A stretch of 64,000 bases of DNA, from positions 429,722-493,721 of the forward strand of contig NMRB01000004.1 in the NCBI GenBank assembly GCA_002633025.1, given 5' to 3'. This document shows, one piece after another, positions 47,692 through 58,440 of this stretch. The notes under the pieces were generated by a model that did not search any database, was not told the DNA's origin, and was given only the letters and a program-made list of their open reading frames with translations. The DNA is from Notospermus geniculatus. Taxonomy: Eukaryota > Nemertea > Pilidiophora > Heteronemertea > Lineidae. Every line of letters starts with the position of its first letter. Within the stretch, counting starts at the first letter, position 1. The translations under genes and the position numbers were made by a program.

Positions 47692-48585
47692 AATGTATTA
47701 GAAGATGCTCCAAACGAAATCTTCACATTTCTAGCTACCGTTCATTGAGTACTTTTAGGCAGCTCAAAGTTCGTGGCATTTATATAGTTCAGTCAAAGGC
47801 AACAGATTTGTCTTCGACACAAAAAAGCGCCAATATTTCTTGCTGAAAAGGGAAACAAGCTTCCCGCTAAGTTCCGCACTTCTAGAATTTTTGCGTTTTC
47901 AGCGATACAGATTAAAGCAAGGTGTACACAGGCGATTAACGCTCACCATGGCACAGCGTTTATTGAAATGGCACAACCACAACTTCGCAGTGTACGCCTG
48001 ACAGCACAGCCATATTCGAAGGGTGGTTTTTCCAAACATCTACCGACACACGGTATTAGAATCACCAAGAATGAATTTTTCGGCTATGATGCAAATTTAG
48101 CATGCTTCTCACGGTTGTGACAACGTGAAGCAGTTTTTTAACCGGCAGGAAAAAGAGACGCCGAATCACATATTTTTGTCGTTTTGGATATGGCTAGTTC
48201 TCTCCATACTAATGTAAGGTACAAGTTGGCAGGGCACCTGAATACGTCTCCAGCTCAGGAGACAGAGGAAGCGAAACTCTTCCCTTGAGCTAAAAAAAGG
48301 AGCCGTAACAGTTGGTCAAAGTACATGTATAGGCCTAACGGTTACACACTTTGACCAACCGTTGTGATTTTTTTTTCAGCGTAGGATCTGTTTCCTCGAT
48401 GGCCGCTCACGAGGCAGTAATAGGCACATTCACATTCCTGTAGGGGTTAGGCATACATGTACATGTAGGTTAGGCAAAAGAGGAATGGCGACTCGATTTA
48501 TTTCTGATGTCTGTTTCGCCCACAAAATTAACGAGTACAGGTCACTGACACTACCGTCGACATCCCTGGGAAAATGACCGTACGG

Positions 48586-48869
48586 NNNNNNNNNNNNNNN
48601 NNNNNNNNNNNNNNNNNNNNNNNNNNNNNNNNNNNNNNNNNNNNNNNNNNNNNNNNNNNNNNNNNNNNNNNNNNNNNNNNNNNNNNNNNNNNNNNNNNNN
48701 NNNNNNNNNNNNNNNNNNNNNNNNNNNNNNNNNNNNNNNNNNNNNNNNNNNNNNNNNNNNNNNNNNNNNNNNNNNNNNNNNNNNNNNNNNNNNNNNNNNN
48801 NNNNNNNNNNNNNNNNNNNNNNNNNNNNNNNNNNNNNNNNNNNNNNNNNNNNNNNNNNNNNNNNNNNNN
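48586..48869. other. Assembly gap of 284 Ns
   Basis: A run of N separates the right end of copy A from the left end of copy B. Open frames predicted across it are artefacts. Confidence 1.
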
Positions 48870-50902
48870 TCTTTAAAGGGCGGCGCACACGAGCGACTAA
48901 ATCTGGGCGACCGCCGACGAGACTGGTGGTGCGACTAGACATCAGCCAATCAGAAGCGCCAAATCTTGTCGCTTTGGCGGTCGGAAGCCAAGTCGGCCGA
49001 CAAATCGGTCAAAATAGTCGCTCGTGTGCGCCGCCCTTTAGGTCGTACGCTCGTACGTTCACGAAAGCTACACTAGCCGTCGATTCGTTATGTGAGTCAA
49101 ATACGAGTTGGAAAAACTGTTGTGAGCAACAGTTGGATAATGAAAACAAACTGTTATGGTCACATTTGAACATTAGTCAGATTATTCCAAATGGAAGCAT
49201 GCCACTTTCACGTGACTTTCTCAACTCCTGTTTGCACAAAACTACGAATCGACGGCTAGGGTACGTATAGCTCTCATGAACGTTTGACTTTAAGGTAGTA
49301 CTATGGTATTAAAGAAATCTATTTCTAACAGCTAACGGCCAATAATCTGTTGTTGCCGTCAAGTCCTTGTATTGGGTTTCAAAGCGACTAATCCGTTCGT
49401 TGAAAGGCTTTCAGATGAGCCTTTCCTTGAGACGCATCACTGAAAAAGACCATCGCCAACGGCTACTTCGATTAAGAAGCTCTCATCGAGTGAGGTCACA
49501 ATAACAACGATGTTTCTAGCTGATGTTAGTAATTATCCTGTAAACATCCCTGATAGGTAAATGCAATAGCCATGACAGAAGGTATGGAAACATCAACAGC
49601 CATTAGCCGTACACATCCGTCCACCAGAGTATTTGCCTAATTTTCATCGTTTCAGCAACGTGATCTTGGTTCGTTAGGCGCTGGTGTTGGCTACCACATT
49701 ATTAGCTGAATATCATATCGATTCGTCAAGGATAGCTATCCTTAAAGCGAATCGAAAGCGGAATTTGTTTACATTTGGCTGGTGTTTGTCAACACAAAAT
49801 TCAGCCAATCAAAATGCACGAAAATTTCTTTGTTGACATTCTGGAGAAGTTTGTTTACATTTTTTCCTGAAAATTCGTCCCCTTTCAAATTATATTTCTA
49901 AATCAAATTTTTTCACTATCGATTCGCTTTAAGTCAACTAACAAATGGCGTTGCTGACAACAATGTATAAGATGCTCCAAACGAAATCTTCACATTTCTA
50001 GATAGTACCGTTCATTGAGTACTTTTAGGCAGCTCAAAGTTCGTGGCATTTAGTAGACTACAGAATTGCAGGCAACAGATTTGTCTTCGACAGAAAAAAG
50101 CGCCAATATTTCTTGCTGAAAAGGGAAACAAGCTTCCCGCTAAGTTCCGCACTTCTAGATTTTTTTGCGGTTGCAGCGATACAGATTAAAGCAAGGTGTA
50201 CACAGGCGATTAACGCTCACCATGGCACAGCGTTTATTGAAATGGCACAACCACAACTTCGCAGTGTACGCATGACAGCACAGCCATATTCTAAGGGTGG
50301 TGTTTCCAAACATCTACCGACACACGGTATTAGAGTCATCAGTCACCAAGAATGAATTTTTCGGCTATGATGCAAATTTAACATGCTTCTTACGGTTCTG
50401 ACAACGTGAAGCAGTTTTTTTAACCGGCAGGAAAAAGAGACGCCGAATCGCATATTTTTGTCGTTTTGGATATGGCTAGTTCTCTCCATACTAATGTAAG
50501 GTACAAGTTGGCAGGGCACCTGAATACGTCTCCAGCTCAGGAGACAGAGGAAGTGAAACTCTTCCCTTGAGCTAAAAAAAGGAGCCGTAACAGTTGCTCA
50601 AAGTACTAGTATAACGGTTATTACTTTGACCAACCGTTGTGATTTTTTTTCAGCGTAGGATCTCTTTCCTCGCTGGCCGCTCACCAGGCAGTATAGGCAC
50701 ATTCACATTCTTGTCAGCGCTGGCCAGAGGGATTTAAAAACACCAAATTATTTGTAGGGGTTAGGCATACATTGTACATGTAGGCTAGGCAAAAGAGGAA
50801 TGGTGATTCGATTTATTTCTCTCATGTCTGTTTCGCCCACGAAATTAATGTGTACAGGTCTCTGTCACTACCGTCGATATCCCTGGGAAAATGACCGTAT
50901 GG
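48870..50902 (+). repeat. Duplicated 2-kb segment, copy B (right of gap)
   Basis: Collinear with 46651-48585 with scattered substitutions. It starts at the N gap within the MITE terminus and continues beyond the homologous end as CCGTATGGTATAATTACTC. It lacks the AGGGAGG MITE but carries a separate insertion at 49741-49933 and about 45 bp extra near 50718-50760. Confidence 0.92.
49741..49933. mobile_element. CTTAAAGCGAATCGA foldback MITE, copy B only
   Basis: CTTAAAGCGAATCGA and TCGATTCGCTTTAAG are inverted ends 193 bp apart, and inner GTTTACATTTGG / TTTACATTTTTT segments are AT-rich. Copy A lacks it at GGATTGTCCTTCAAGTC (47526-47542). Confidence 0.82.
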
Positions 50903-52341
50903 TATAATTACTCATTTGTTTTGTAACATAATGGATAATGATAAAAGTAAACTAACTACAACTGTGTCTGATGCTGCACACCACATCCTTAGCAACAAGA
51001 CTATAGCTGTGGTTACACTACATAAATCCCCGTGCTTTCCCCGGGGATTTTGCGGTTACACCTATAAATCGCCGAGTCTAAATAGACCCGTGTCTGAAAT
51101 CCCCGTGCTTATTAGCCCCAGCGAGCTCGAAGGGGCAACGCCGGGGCTATTTAGACACGGGGATTTTGTAACCGCGAAATCCCCGTGTTTATTTGTAGTT
51201 CCAAACACCCGGCGACAGACGGCGATGCAAATCGATGAGTCATGCGCATGCGTATAGGATATTTCACGCCTTCAGTAGCCGCTCGATGACAGGGAGTTGC
51301 CTACATGCAGTGCCCCTATCACCGGGATACGGAACTTATTACCAATCGCACTTTTAGTAGTGTAACCGCTCGCCGTGTCAACGCCGTGTTTTTTCTGGTT
51401 CGGAAAACCCCAGTGTCTCAAAAAGCACGGGGATTTTGGATAGGTGTAACCACGGCTTATGTGTTACATGTACAATCACTTATTTGTTTCAACCTCAGGA
51501 AACTTTGGGTAATGGTAATGGTAAAGTTGCAAAAAGATGATAAAAGCGAAGCCGTCCACTAAAAGCTCCGGTAATCCAAGAATTTGCATCACGACGTAGA
51601 AAAGTAATAATACCCATTGCGCTGCAATTAATTAAAAGTGCTCGCAATTTCTTCGGGTGACGTTATGACTTACCTCCCAAGAGGATTAACCCAATCCGTG
51701 TTGATGGGGCACAATACTTCCGTAATTGATCGATTACTTCGTTGTGAACGCTATAAACTGACAATTAAGTGTTTCCATTTGCTCGCCTGGAGGATTTTTA
51801 ATCATTTTCCAGTTATGTTAGGTAATAATTTCATCCCACAGGCAAACTTCCTCGCCTAATTTGTAGGTTTTAATTGGTATACGAAAATATATGAGATCAG
51901 TAGGAGACACATAAACGCTGAACTCAGTGTATATATTCTCCTCTTGCCGGTCGTAATTAATGCCGAGGGGGAGATGAAAGTCTCAGGATGAAAACCAACT
52001 GAAACCCGTCCTAAAACTTCTAATGCAAATTTCCGCTGTTTAATGGAATTCACGAGATTTTGATTAATTTTACAAGTTGTCGTGCAGTTCCTGATAAACT
52101 TTAAAAATCTCCGTACCAAGCGAGCGGAGAACCAGTCCCAGAGGATATTACCTGTAACACAAAAGAATGGTTCATTTAGGAGGAAGGTGCAATTATCTTC
52201 CCCCGGAACCCGTGTTACGTCAACCAGCGGTTGACGGGCGTGATAACTCAACGAACACCGAAAAACATGCTGGAGATTGCAGAGGTTAAGAAAACATTAT
52301 CAGATAAGTCGGGGATTTTATTTTCACATTAAGTAAAGGAC
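50903..52341. other. Intergenic stretch with one large foldback
   Basis: Holds the 451-bp foldback at 51006-51456. A 131-codon open frame on the minus strand at 51856-52251 lies downstream of the GPCR on its strand but has no recognisable domain, so I do not call it a gene. Confidence 0.55.
51006..51456. mobile_element. GCTGTGGTTACAC foldback with repeated ATCCCCGTG motif
   Basis: GCTGTGGTTACAC and GTGTAACCACGGC bound about 451 bp. Inside, AAATCCCCGTG or its complement CACGGGGATTT occurs at least five times in both orientations, and GGTTACACCTATAAATC resembles the right arm. Likely a non-autonomous element with subterminal repeats that could bind a transposase. The superfamily is not assigned. 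Confidence 0.72.
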
Positions 52342-52484
52342 CAGGGACCTTATTCACAAAGCTCCCGTAACTTTAAGGGTACGCAAATCCTTTGTCAGAC
52401 TGTAGTGAACAATAGGTTGTCGGCAAAAGGACAATAGTTTGCGCACTCCCGTAACTTCCGGGAGCTTCGTGAATAAGGTCCCTG
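52342..52484. mobile_element. CAGGGACCTTATTCAC palindromic MITE just past the GPCR stop
   Basis: CAGGGACCTTATTCACAAAG and CTTCGTGAATAAGGTCCCTG are inverted ends, and inner GCTCCCGTAACTT / CCCGTAACTTCCGGGAGC segments also pair. 143 bp. It lies 82 bp beyond the receptor's stop codon and is probably transcribed in its 3' untranslated region. Confidence 0.85.
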
Positions 52485-52565
52485 TACATACAATCTCAAG
52501 GAGATAGGACAGCGACAAGCTTCAGGAATCGACGGCACATAAACTCATGATGTTTCTTTTACCAA

Positions 52566-54134
52566 TTATGACAACTCCTCCGTCATAGTGTCCTGACCCA
52601 CTCCATCATCGGATTCCGCATGACTGCCATTTCCGTTGACGCATGCGCTCTCCGACATGTCCGTAATCACAATCTTTATATCCGCCATTTCCATCTTTAG
52701 AGCGTCGTTAACCTCGTCCAGATCGTACGCCTCGTCGTCGTCATCGTCACAGTTGCCGATAGAGTGCGCAGCAAGCTTTTGAATCTCCTGTTCGTGGTGT
52801 TTGAATCCATTCGCCAGGAAATGATCACAATGTGGCTTTGCTTTCTCCTCGGCAGGTTTGGATTTGAAAATCGGCAACATGTTCGCTAGATGATGCAGAT
52901 GATTGTATTTCCTCCGCTCACTTTGTGTTGGTCGTTTTTTCGCAGCTGCCGTTGGGCAGCGTCCATTCAACAAAGTGCTCGTCCGCACCTGCCGAAGTGA
53001 CCTTGACCTAATTTGGTCGGATCGGACGAGTATACCGTCAATCTCGTATCCAGGATGTATCCGCCGCCGTTGGCGGACAAAACAACGAAACTTATTGATA
53101 ACCTCGGCCCTAAAGGCCTCGTTGAACCAACAATAAATAAAAGGGTTAACGCTCACACTTGACATTGCTATCCAGTAGCAGGTGAATACGGCTGTACCAG
53201 AGTGCAAGAATTTCTGACTCGCTGGCGGAGAAAACTGGATAATTAAATAATACACATTCAACGGGAGCCAACAAATGGCGAATACAAGTACAACCGCGAT
53301 GAGCATTTTGATTGTCTTCTTTTTTGACCTCATGTGCGATAGCTGTTGTTCCTCTGTGGCGTCCCCGAGATGGACTCTTGACCAAAGCCGCTGAGCTATT
53401 CGACCGTACGCCACCATTATCACGCTGAGGGGAATACAATATTGCGTTATAGTTGTCACAAGCTGGATGTATCTCTCCATATCCTTTGATGGAAACAACT
53501 TCGTGCAACGACGTATTTTTATAATGTAAAAACTCATTGATTCCAGACCATACCACATGCCGAAAGGCACGGATAGAAGGGATGCTGTAAGCCATATCAT
53601 ACCGATGACAATAAATGCGAACCTGGTGCTTATCCGAGGGCTGAGGGGATACATGATGACTTGGTGTCGGTCTAAGGCGATGCTTGTGAGTGTAAAAGTG
53701 AAGGCGTATACAGAAACGGTCTGCACGAAGTTAATGACATGGCACATCCCAGCACCGAAAGGCCAGTCATCAAGAATATACCTCCCAATGTTAAAAGGAA
53801 TGTTTAAGAAGGTAATGAGGAGATCCGCTACTGCTAAGTTCGTTATGAACATGTTAGTCACAGTGTGCATCCTACGGTTCCGTACGATGACGTACACAAC
53901 TACAAGGTTACCAAATATAGACACCAAAACGATGGCACTGAACACGACAGCCAATGCCAAATTTTTCATCACATTTTCCCGCTGCATTCGACGGAAGAGA
54001 TCCTCGAGGTCGGATTTGTTCGACGAGTTATACATCGTGGACACGTTCCGAATTTTCTCGATTCCTTCCGTGATGAGGCCGATACTGGTGTGAGACAGCA
54101 TCTCCTCCGTGGCGTTGAACATTTTCTGCGTCAT
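52566..54134 (-). CDS. GPR83-like class A GPCR
   Basis: A single uninterrupted frame of 522 codons. An in-frame TAG lies 13-15 bases upstream of the first ATG, supporting the start, and TTTCCAG at about 54169-54176 (minus strand) could be the acceptor of a 5' untranslated intron. Seven transmembrane segments are clear: GN at 75-76 in helix 1, LAVAD103 in helix 2, DRH at 155-157 after helix 3, CWLP at 288-291 in helix 6 and NPFIY at 330-334 in helix 7. C131 and C210 should form the conserved disulfide. The run DRHQVIMYPLSPRIS and the LGDAT-EQ..KKKTIKML loop match GPR83 of vertebrates, so a peptide-receptor role is likely. Three N-glycosylation sites occur near residues 7, 30 and 36. The tail (about 345-522) is unusually long and has an acidic run CDDDDDEAYDLDE. 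Confidence 0.9.
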   Translation of the reverse strand: MTQKMFNATEEMLSHTSIGLITEGIEKIRNVSTMYNSSNKSDLEDLFRRMQRENVMKNLALAVVFSAIVLVSIFGNLVVVYVIVRNRRMHTVTNMFITNLAVADLLITFLNIPFNIGRYILDDWPFGAGMCHVINFVQTVSVYAFTFTLTSIALDRHQVIMYPLSPRISTRFAFIVIGMIWLTASLLSVPFGMWYGLESMSFYIIKIRRCTKLFPSKDMERYIQLVTTITQYCIPLSVIMVAYGRIAQRLWSRVHLGDATEEQQLSHMRSKKKTIKMLIAVVLVFAICWLPLNVYYLIIQFSPPASQKFLHSGTAVFTCYWIAMSSVSVNPFIYCWFNEAFRAEVINKFRCFVRQRRRIHPGYEIDGILVRSDQIRSRSLRQVRTSTLLNGRCPTAAAKKRPTQSERRKYNHLHHLANMLPIFKSKPAEEKAKPHCDHFLANGFKHHEQEIQKLAAHSIGNCDDDDDEAYDLDEVNDALKMEMADIKIVITDMSESACVNGNGSHAESDDGVGQDTMTEELS

Positions 54135-55280
54135 GTTGATAGGATTCTATGATGGAATATGGCGTGACCTGGAAAGATGAACAGGGAAACAGTTGTAGCC
54201 GTGTGAATAAGACATGTGGAACGGCAGGTTCTCCTTGGCGTCATGTGAACTGATCGAATCGTGCAGACACCAACCAATCAGTCCTGACAATAATGATAAT
54301 AAATAATTCGAGCTTGGAGCCTTACCCTGCGGACAATCTTTGAGAGCTTCATATGGTTACCCCACTCCCGAGCCTTTCTTGGAGACGATGACAACAACAG
54401 ATATCTAGCAGCCCTTAAATTCATTTACCGGTACATGTTTAGAAAAGATTCGAACTATCAAAAACAGACAAGCTGATTAAGATGGATAAGGATGTCTGAA
54501 ACGGTCTCTGCTGTCACATCTCCCACTCGACACTATTCAAGCAGAACCCATTAAAAACACTTTTATTTCCTTGGATTCGTGCTTTCTATCATCCCAATGG
54601 CTCGTTAATACGAAACTTAGCAATTTCCGAAATACGTTTGTGCTGAGAACAACCAACCACCCGCTACAAAAAACGATGAGAAGAAAAAATGGACGAGAAA
54701 CAGTCACGTCTGGGCAGCTAATGAGGACATTTTGAGGGAACCTATACAGTGAAATAATACAGTCAGTACGATCAATATCACGTTCTTTACATGATAACAA
54801 CAACAACAACGCCCGCGACGACGGAAAAAGAGGAATACTCGGCGGAACGGAGGACAATATACAATGTAGTTTCATATAACGAGAAAAAAGAAGAAAATAA
54901 CAAGGAAAAACAACTATTTTTCTCGCAGCTCCATAACGCCAGATATGATTTGCGGGCCAATCAATGTCGTTGGAACATTTTGTCCGCTCCACCACTTAGC
55001 GTTACGTCTGTTATTTTCTGCAGATGCCTACGTCATCACCAAATAATTAGGACACTGGCAGCGGCACAGGGATCGTTAGAACTAATAACCCATCAGCGCC
55101 TCCTGTGCACGCCACTTCCAATTCTCTTTTCTCAAAGTGTCAATGCTCGACGAAAAGCGGTGACGACGAAGGGAGCGAGCGCTAAGAAACTCTGACATTC
55201 TCAGGATGCACCACAATATATGTGACATGATGTAATTCCCACTAATACACCGCAGTATCCCAGGCTTATAAAGGCCCACA
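54135..55280. other. Upstream region of the GPCR, no further gene recognised
   Basis: Probably contains the receptor's 5' untranslated exon or exons and promoter (minus strand). A 152-codon minus-strand frame at 54537-54995 has hydrophobic stretches but no recognisable family. A CAA repeat is at about 54797-54811. Confidence 0.5.
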
Positions 55281-55791
55281 AGCTTATCCAAACTATCAGA
55301 CACACTGATAATGATAGTATAAGACGGACACACTTCCTAAGCCGTGCATCATTGCGAAGCAAAAACCACTCTGGCACGAAATAATCTTCAGTGCCTTCGT
55401 TGAAGAAGTGTATCATCATGGAAAAGCTAAAAAAATCATTTTTTCTGGCATTTCCAGTCTAAGACCCTGGTTATATCCCCCCATTCTAAGATGTAAATGG
55501 TTCCCCTTTGATCTTTCTTTGGCTCCTTGAGAACATCCCCGGTAACTCAATACACAATCGCTTTAAATCCCAGGGAGGATGAATGGTGGGTAAGGTGGTT
55601 GAGGGACATTGGGGAAGGCATGCGGTCATATTAGGGGAAGATCATGGTCGATTATGTGGCCGCAGGGCGACACGACATGCCTTGACACTGGAAACCCGAG
55701 GTGATAGTAATGAAGACAGAATTGACGTCAGTACCAACTTCTCCAGTACCAACGCTGTTCAACAGCGATTTGTGGCACTCGGCTAAATTAG
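55281..55791 (+). repeat. Local tandem duplication, copy A (511 bp)
   Basis: From AGCTTATCCAAACTATCAGA to CACTCGGCTAAATTAG. Repeated at 55892-56616 with few substitutions. No coding function recognised. The spacer 55792-55891 is about 100 bp. Confidence 0.9.
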
Positions 55792-55891
55792 GCTTCTTAA
55801 CTAGAGGCCTGACGGCCTGGGAGCTTCGCTGGGGGTGACTGAATATGGTCCAAGTACATGAAGTAGTTGGCAAGAATATACTATATAACAT

Positions 55892-56616
55892 AGCTTATCC
55901 AAACTATCAGACACACTGATAATGATAGTATAAGACGGACACACTTCCTAAGCCGTGCATCATTGCGAAGCAAAAACCACTCTCACAAAATAATCTTCAG
56001 TGCCTTCGTTGAAGAAGTGTATCATGGAAGAGCTAAAAAAAATTCCTTTTTTCTGGCATTTCCAGTCTAAGACCCTGGTTATATCCCCGCATTCTAAGAT
56101 GTAAATGGTTCCCCTTTGATCTTTCTTTGGCTCCTTGAGAACATCCCCGGTAACTCAATACACAATCGCTTTAAATCCCAGGGAGGATGAATGGTGGGTA
56201 AGCTGGTTGAGGGACACTGGGGAAGGCATGCGGTCACATTAGGGGAAGATCACTGTCGATTATGTGGCCGCAGGGAGACACGACATGCCTTGACACTGGA
56301 AACCCGAGGTGATAGTAATGAAGACAGAATGAGGAGGTAGCCTAATTTTTTCTACCATTTGATGGCGCTGCGACCGTATCCACTTTTCAACTGTGACGTT
56401 GTACAGAACGTCAACGTCACACTGCCGTGACGTTGTGGCTTCATGCTCGCACCGCACATTGCCACGGAGATGACGTCCTGAAGACAATGAAAAGGCCTGA
56501 TTTGGTCGCAGCGACATCTTTCCGTGGAGAAGTGGCGACCCCCTCATTGACGTCAGTACCAACTTCCCCCAGTACCAACGCTGTTCAACAGCGATTTGTG
56601 GCACTCGGCTAAATTA
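55892..56616 (+). repeat. Local tandem duplication, copy B (725 bp)
   Basis: Same sequence as 55281-55791, interrupted by the 215-bp element at 56331-56545. Removing that element leaves almost exactly the length of copy A. Confidence 0.9.
56331..56545. mobile_element. GAGG...CCTC element in copy B only (215 bp)
   Basis: It begins GAGGAGGTAGCC and ends GCGACCCCCTC, with GGCGCTGCGACC / GGTCGCAGCGACA arms and several GACGT/ACGTC motifs. Copy A reads ACAGAATTGACGTCAG at the site, while copy B reads ACAGAAT|GAGG...CCTC|ATTGACG, giving an AT duplication. Termini and duplication match the element at 14121-14488. Confidence 0.82.
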
Positions 56617-58440
56617 GCGCCTTCTGTTTGTGAAAATGTGAGAGCAAGAACGATTGTTACACGATTCCTAACCCAAAAATATACCATTTTTATCGGTACA
56701 CCAGCAAATTATTTAAAATCCTTGACGATGTTGGGGAAATATGAACCATTGTAACCGAATACCTGACAAACAATCTGGTTGTGATCTCGCATCTTCCTGG
56801 AGAAGACAAAACTTTTAAGAAAACCCAATAACGCAAGCTTGTTTGATGTTTCTGCCTGACTTTTCACGAATCACATTACTATTATTATACCATTACCCCA
56901 TCGTTATCTTATCCTTGGCTTGTTTCATTTTGATGCCAAAGAAAATTTTGATATCACTTTGAAGTCAACGCAGCGGATAAAACGTGGCAGAGAATATACA
57001 CACTATTTATATTGTATGCCCGCAGAGGGCAGAATCAAGGGTTTCGGGGGCACTCTTTTTGTCAAAGCACATCGCATGTCAGATACGGGCGTCGGAGATT
57101 GACTAACAGTATGAGGTACTCAGTTTCTGACCAACGTCTTTGGGCACTCTCATCCGCCATACAGCATCCCACAGGACATCGTGCCCTGCATTGTCGAAGT
57201 AGCGGCAACTTCTGTAAACTTTCAGACTTCTTATTCTGCTCTTTGCCTTTTGCTGTAAGACAGTAATTAATCTACAGTGTCCCCTGTGTCGTTCTCATTC
57301 GTCCCTTTTTCCTTTTGTTGATTACGTATGAAAATGTGACTTCTGTCTGCACGATACCCTCACCGGATAATTTGTGAACCCGACTTCAATCTCATGAGTT
57401 CGGTACCCTGTAGCGTGACAAATTGAATTTTTCCAGACAGATTTACAGGAACGAAATCGTCATGGAGGAACGGTTATCCTTGTTACAATTCAATTTCTGT
57501 TTCCATGTGATTATATATCATGTCTCATGCGATCTTCTTCGTCTCTATTCACGGTTGCCTTCACAGCAGACAAAACGGATCCCCCCAGGAATGACTGGCT
57601 AAAAATTGAAGAAATTGGTTCTGTCAGCGAATCTGGATTGGAGCTGATTTGGCACACCCGACGGTGGTGACAGCGTTACACGAGGAATGATTTGCCGACA
57701 AGTGGGGACAATTTTCTGAGTCTTTGATGTGTATTGCCATTTCTGACGATTTACAATGATGTTTACTCGGTCATTACGCAAAGGCCCAACAGGACTGCGA
57801 CGCATCCTGGACACACGTGGTGTTCGGACTCATCGCCATATTCAGACCCACATAGGAGGTTAGCTATTGGACTGACGAAAACCGACGGGAATTCGCATGC
57901 TGTGATGCGAAATGATGAAGATTATCATACACATGCGCACACTGTCGTCAAAACGACATCGTCGGATATTAGCGATAGCGTTTGTGTTATCGTTAAACGG
58001 ACCGATATCATAAATTCTCGAATCTTTAAACGCTCTTTGTCGTTGAAATGGCCAGATAGATTACCAAATAGAAAGCTCTCTCGAAATCCTCTCAAGAAGG
58101 AATACAGGATTCTTAACCTTGAAAAGCTCTTCAAACTAAAATAACGAAAGAGACAAGATCTTAACTTGAATCCATCTGGGAGATTTACTTAAAAGGGATT
58201 TACGAGAAAGCCCTTTCCTTCCTGTAACGGAGAATAAGAATCCTCAGCACTTTGAAATCCATTAAGCATTGATATTAGAGCAAAATTGTATATTTTTTTG
58301 GTAAATTTAAAATTGATTTTCCGATGCACCCTTTCAATCGGCATATCCATCAGCAGTTGCCGAAGAAAGGTTACATGACTTCCTTTGTCTCCCGGCATGA
58401 TGCATCAGGAAGAACATCCCCTTCCAACCAAGGTTATCCC
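56617..58440. other. Intergenic stretch, no gene recognised
   Basis: Several open frames of 60-136 codons occur on the plus strand (for example 57734-58144) but none shows a known domain or convincing splice borders. No upstream HELQ exon was found here. Confidence 0.5.

Larger units (their letters stand above)
46651..48585 (+). repeat. Duplicated 2-kb segment, copy A (left of gap)
   Basis: Collinear with 48870-50902. It begins with the GGCGGCGCACACGAGCGAC element and ends CCCTGGGAAAATGACCGTA just before the N gap. It carries the AGGGAGG-family MITE that copy B lacks. Open frames over it run through the terminal element and have no known domain. Confidence 0.92.

Noticed and set aside
48430-48942. 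Open frames across the N gap on both strands
   Set aside because: They are made mostly of unknown residues and are assembly artefacts.
51856-52251. 131-codon minus-strand frame
   Set aside because: No recognisable domain, low-complexity composition and no conserved neighbour.
53557-54093. 178-codon plus-strand frame
   Set aside because: It lies antisense to the GPR83-like receptor and has no independent domain.
54537-54995. 152-codon minus-strand hydrophobic frame upstream of the receptor
   Set aside because: No recognised family and no splice link in frame with the receptor; more likely untranslated or intron sequence.
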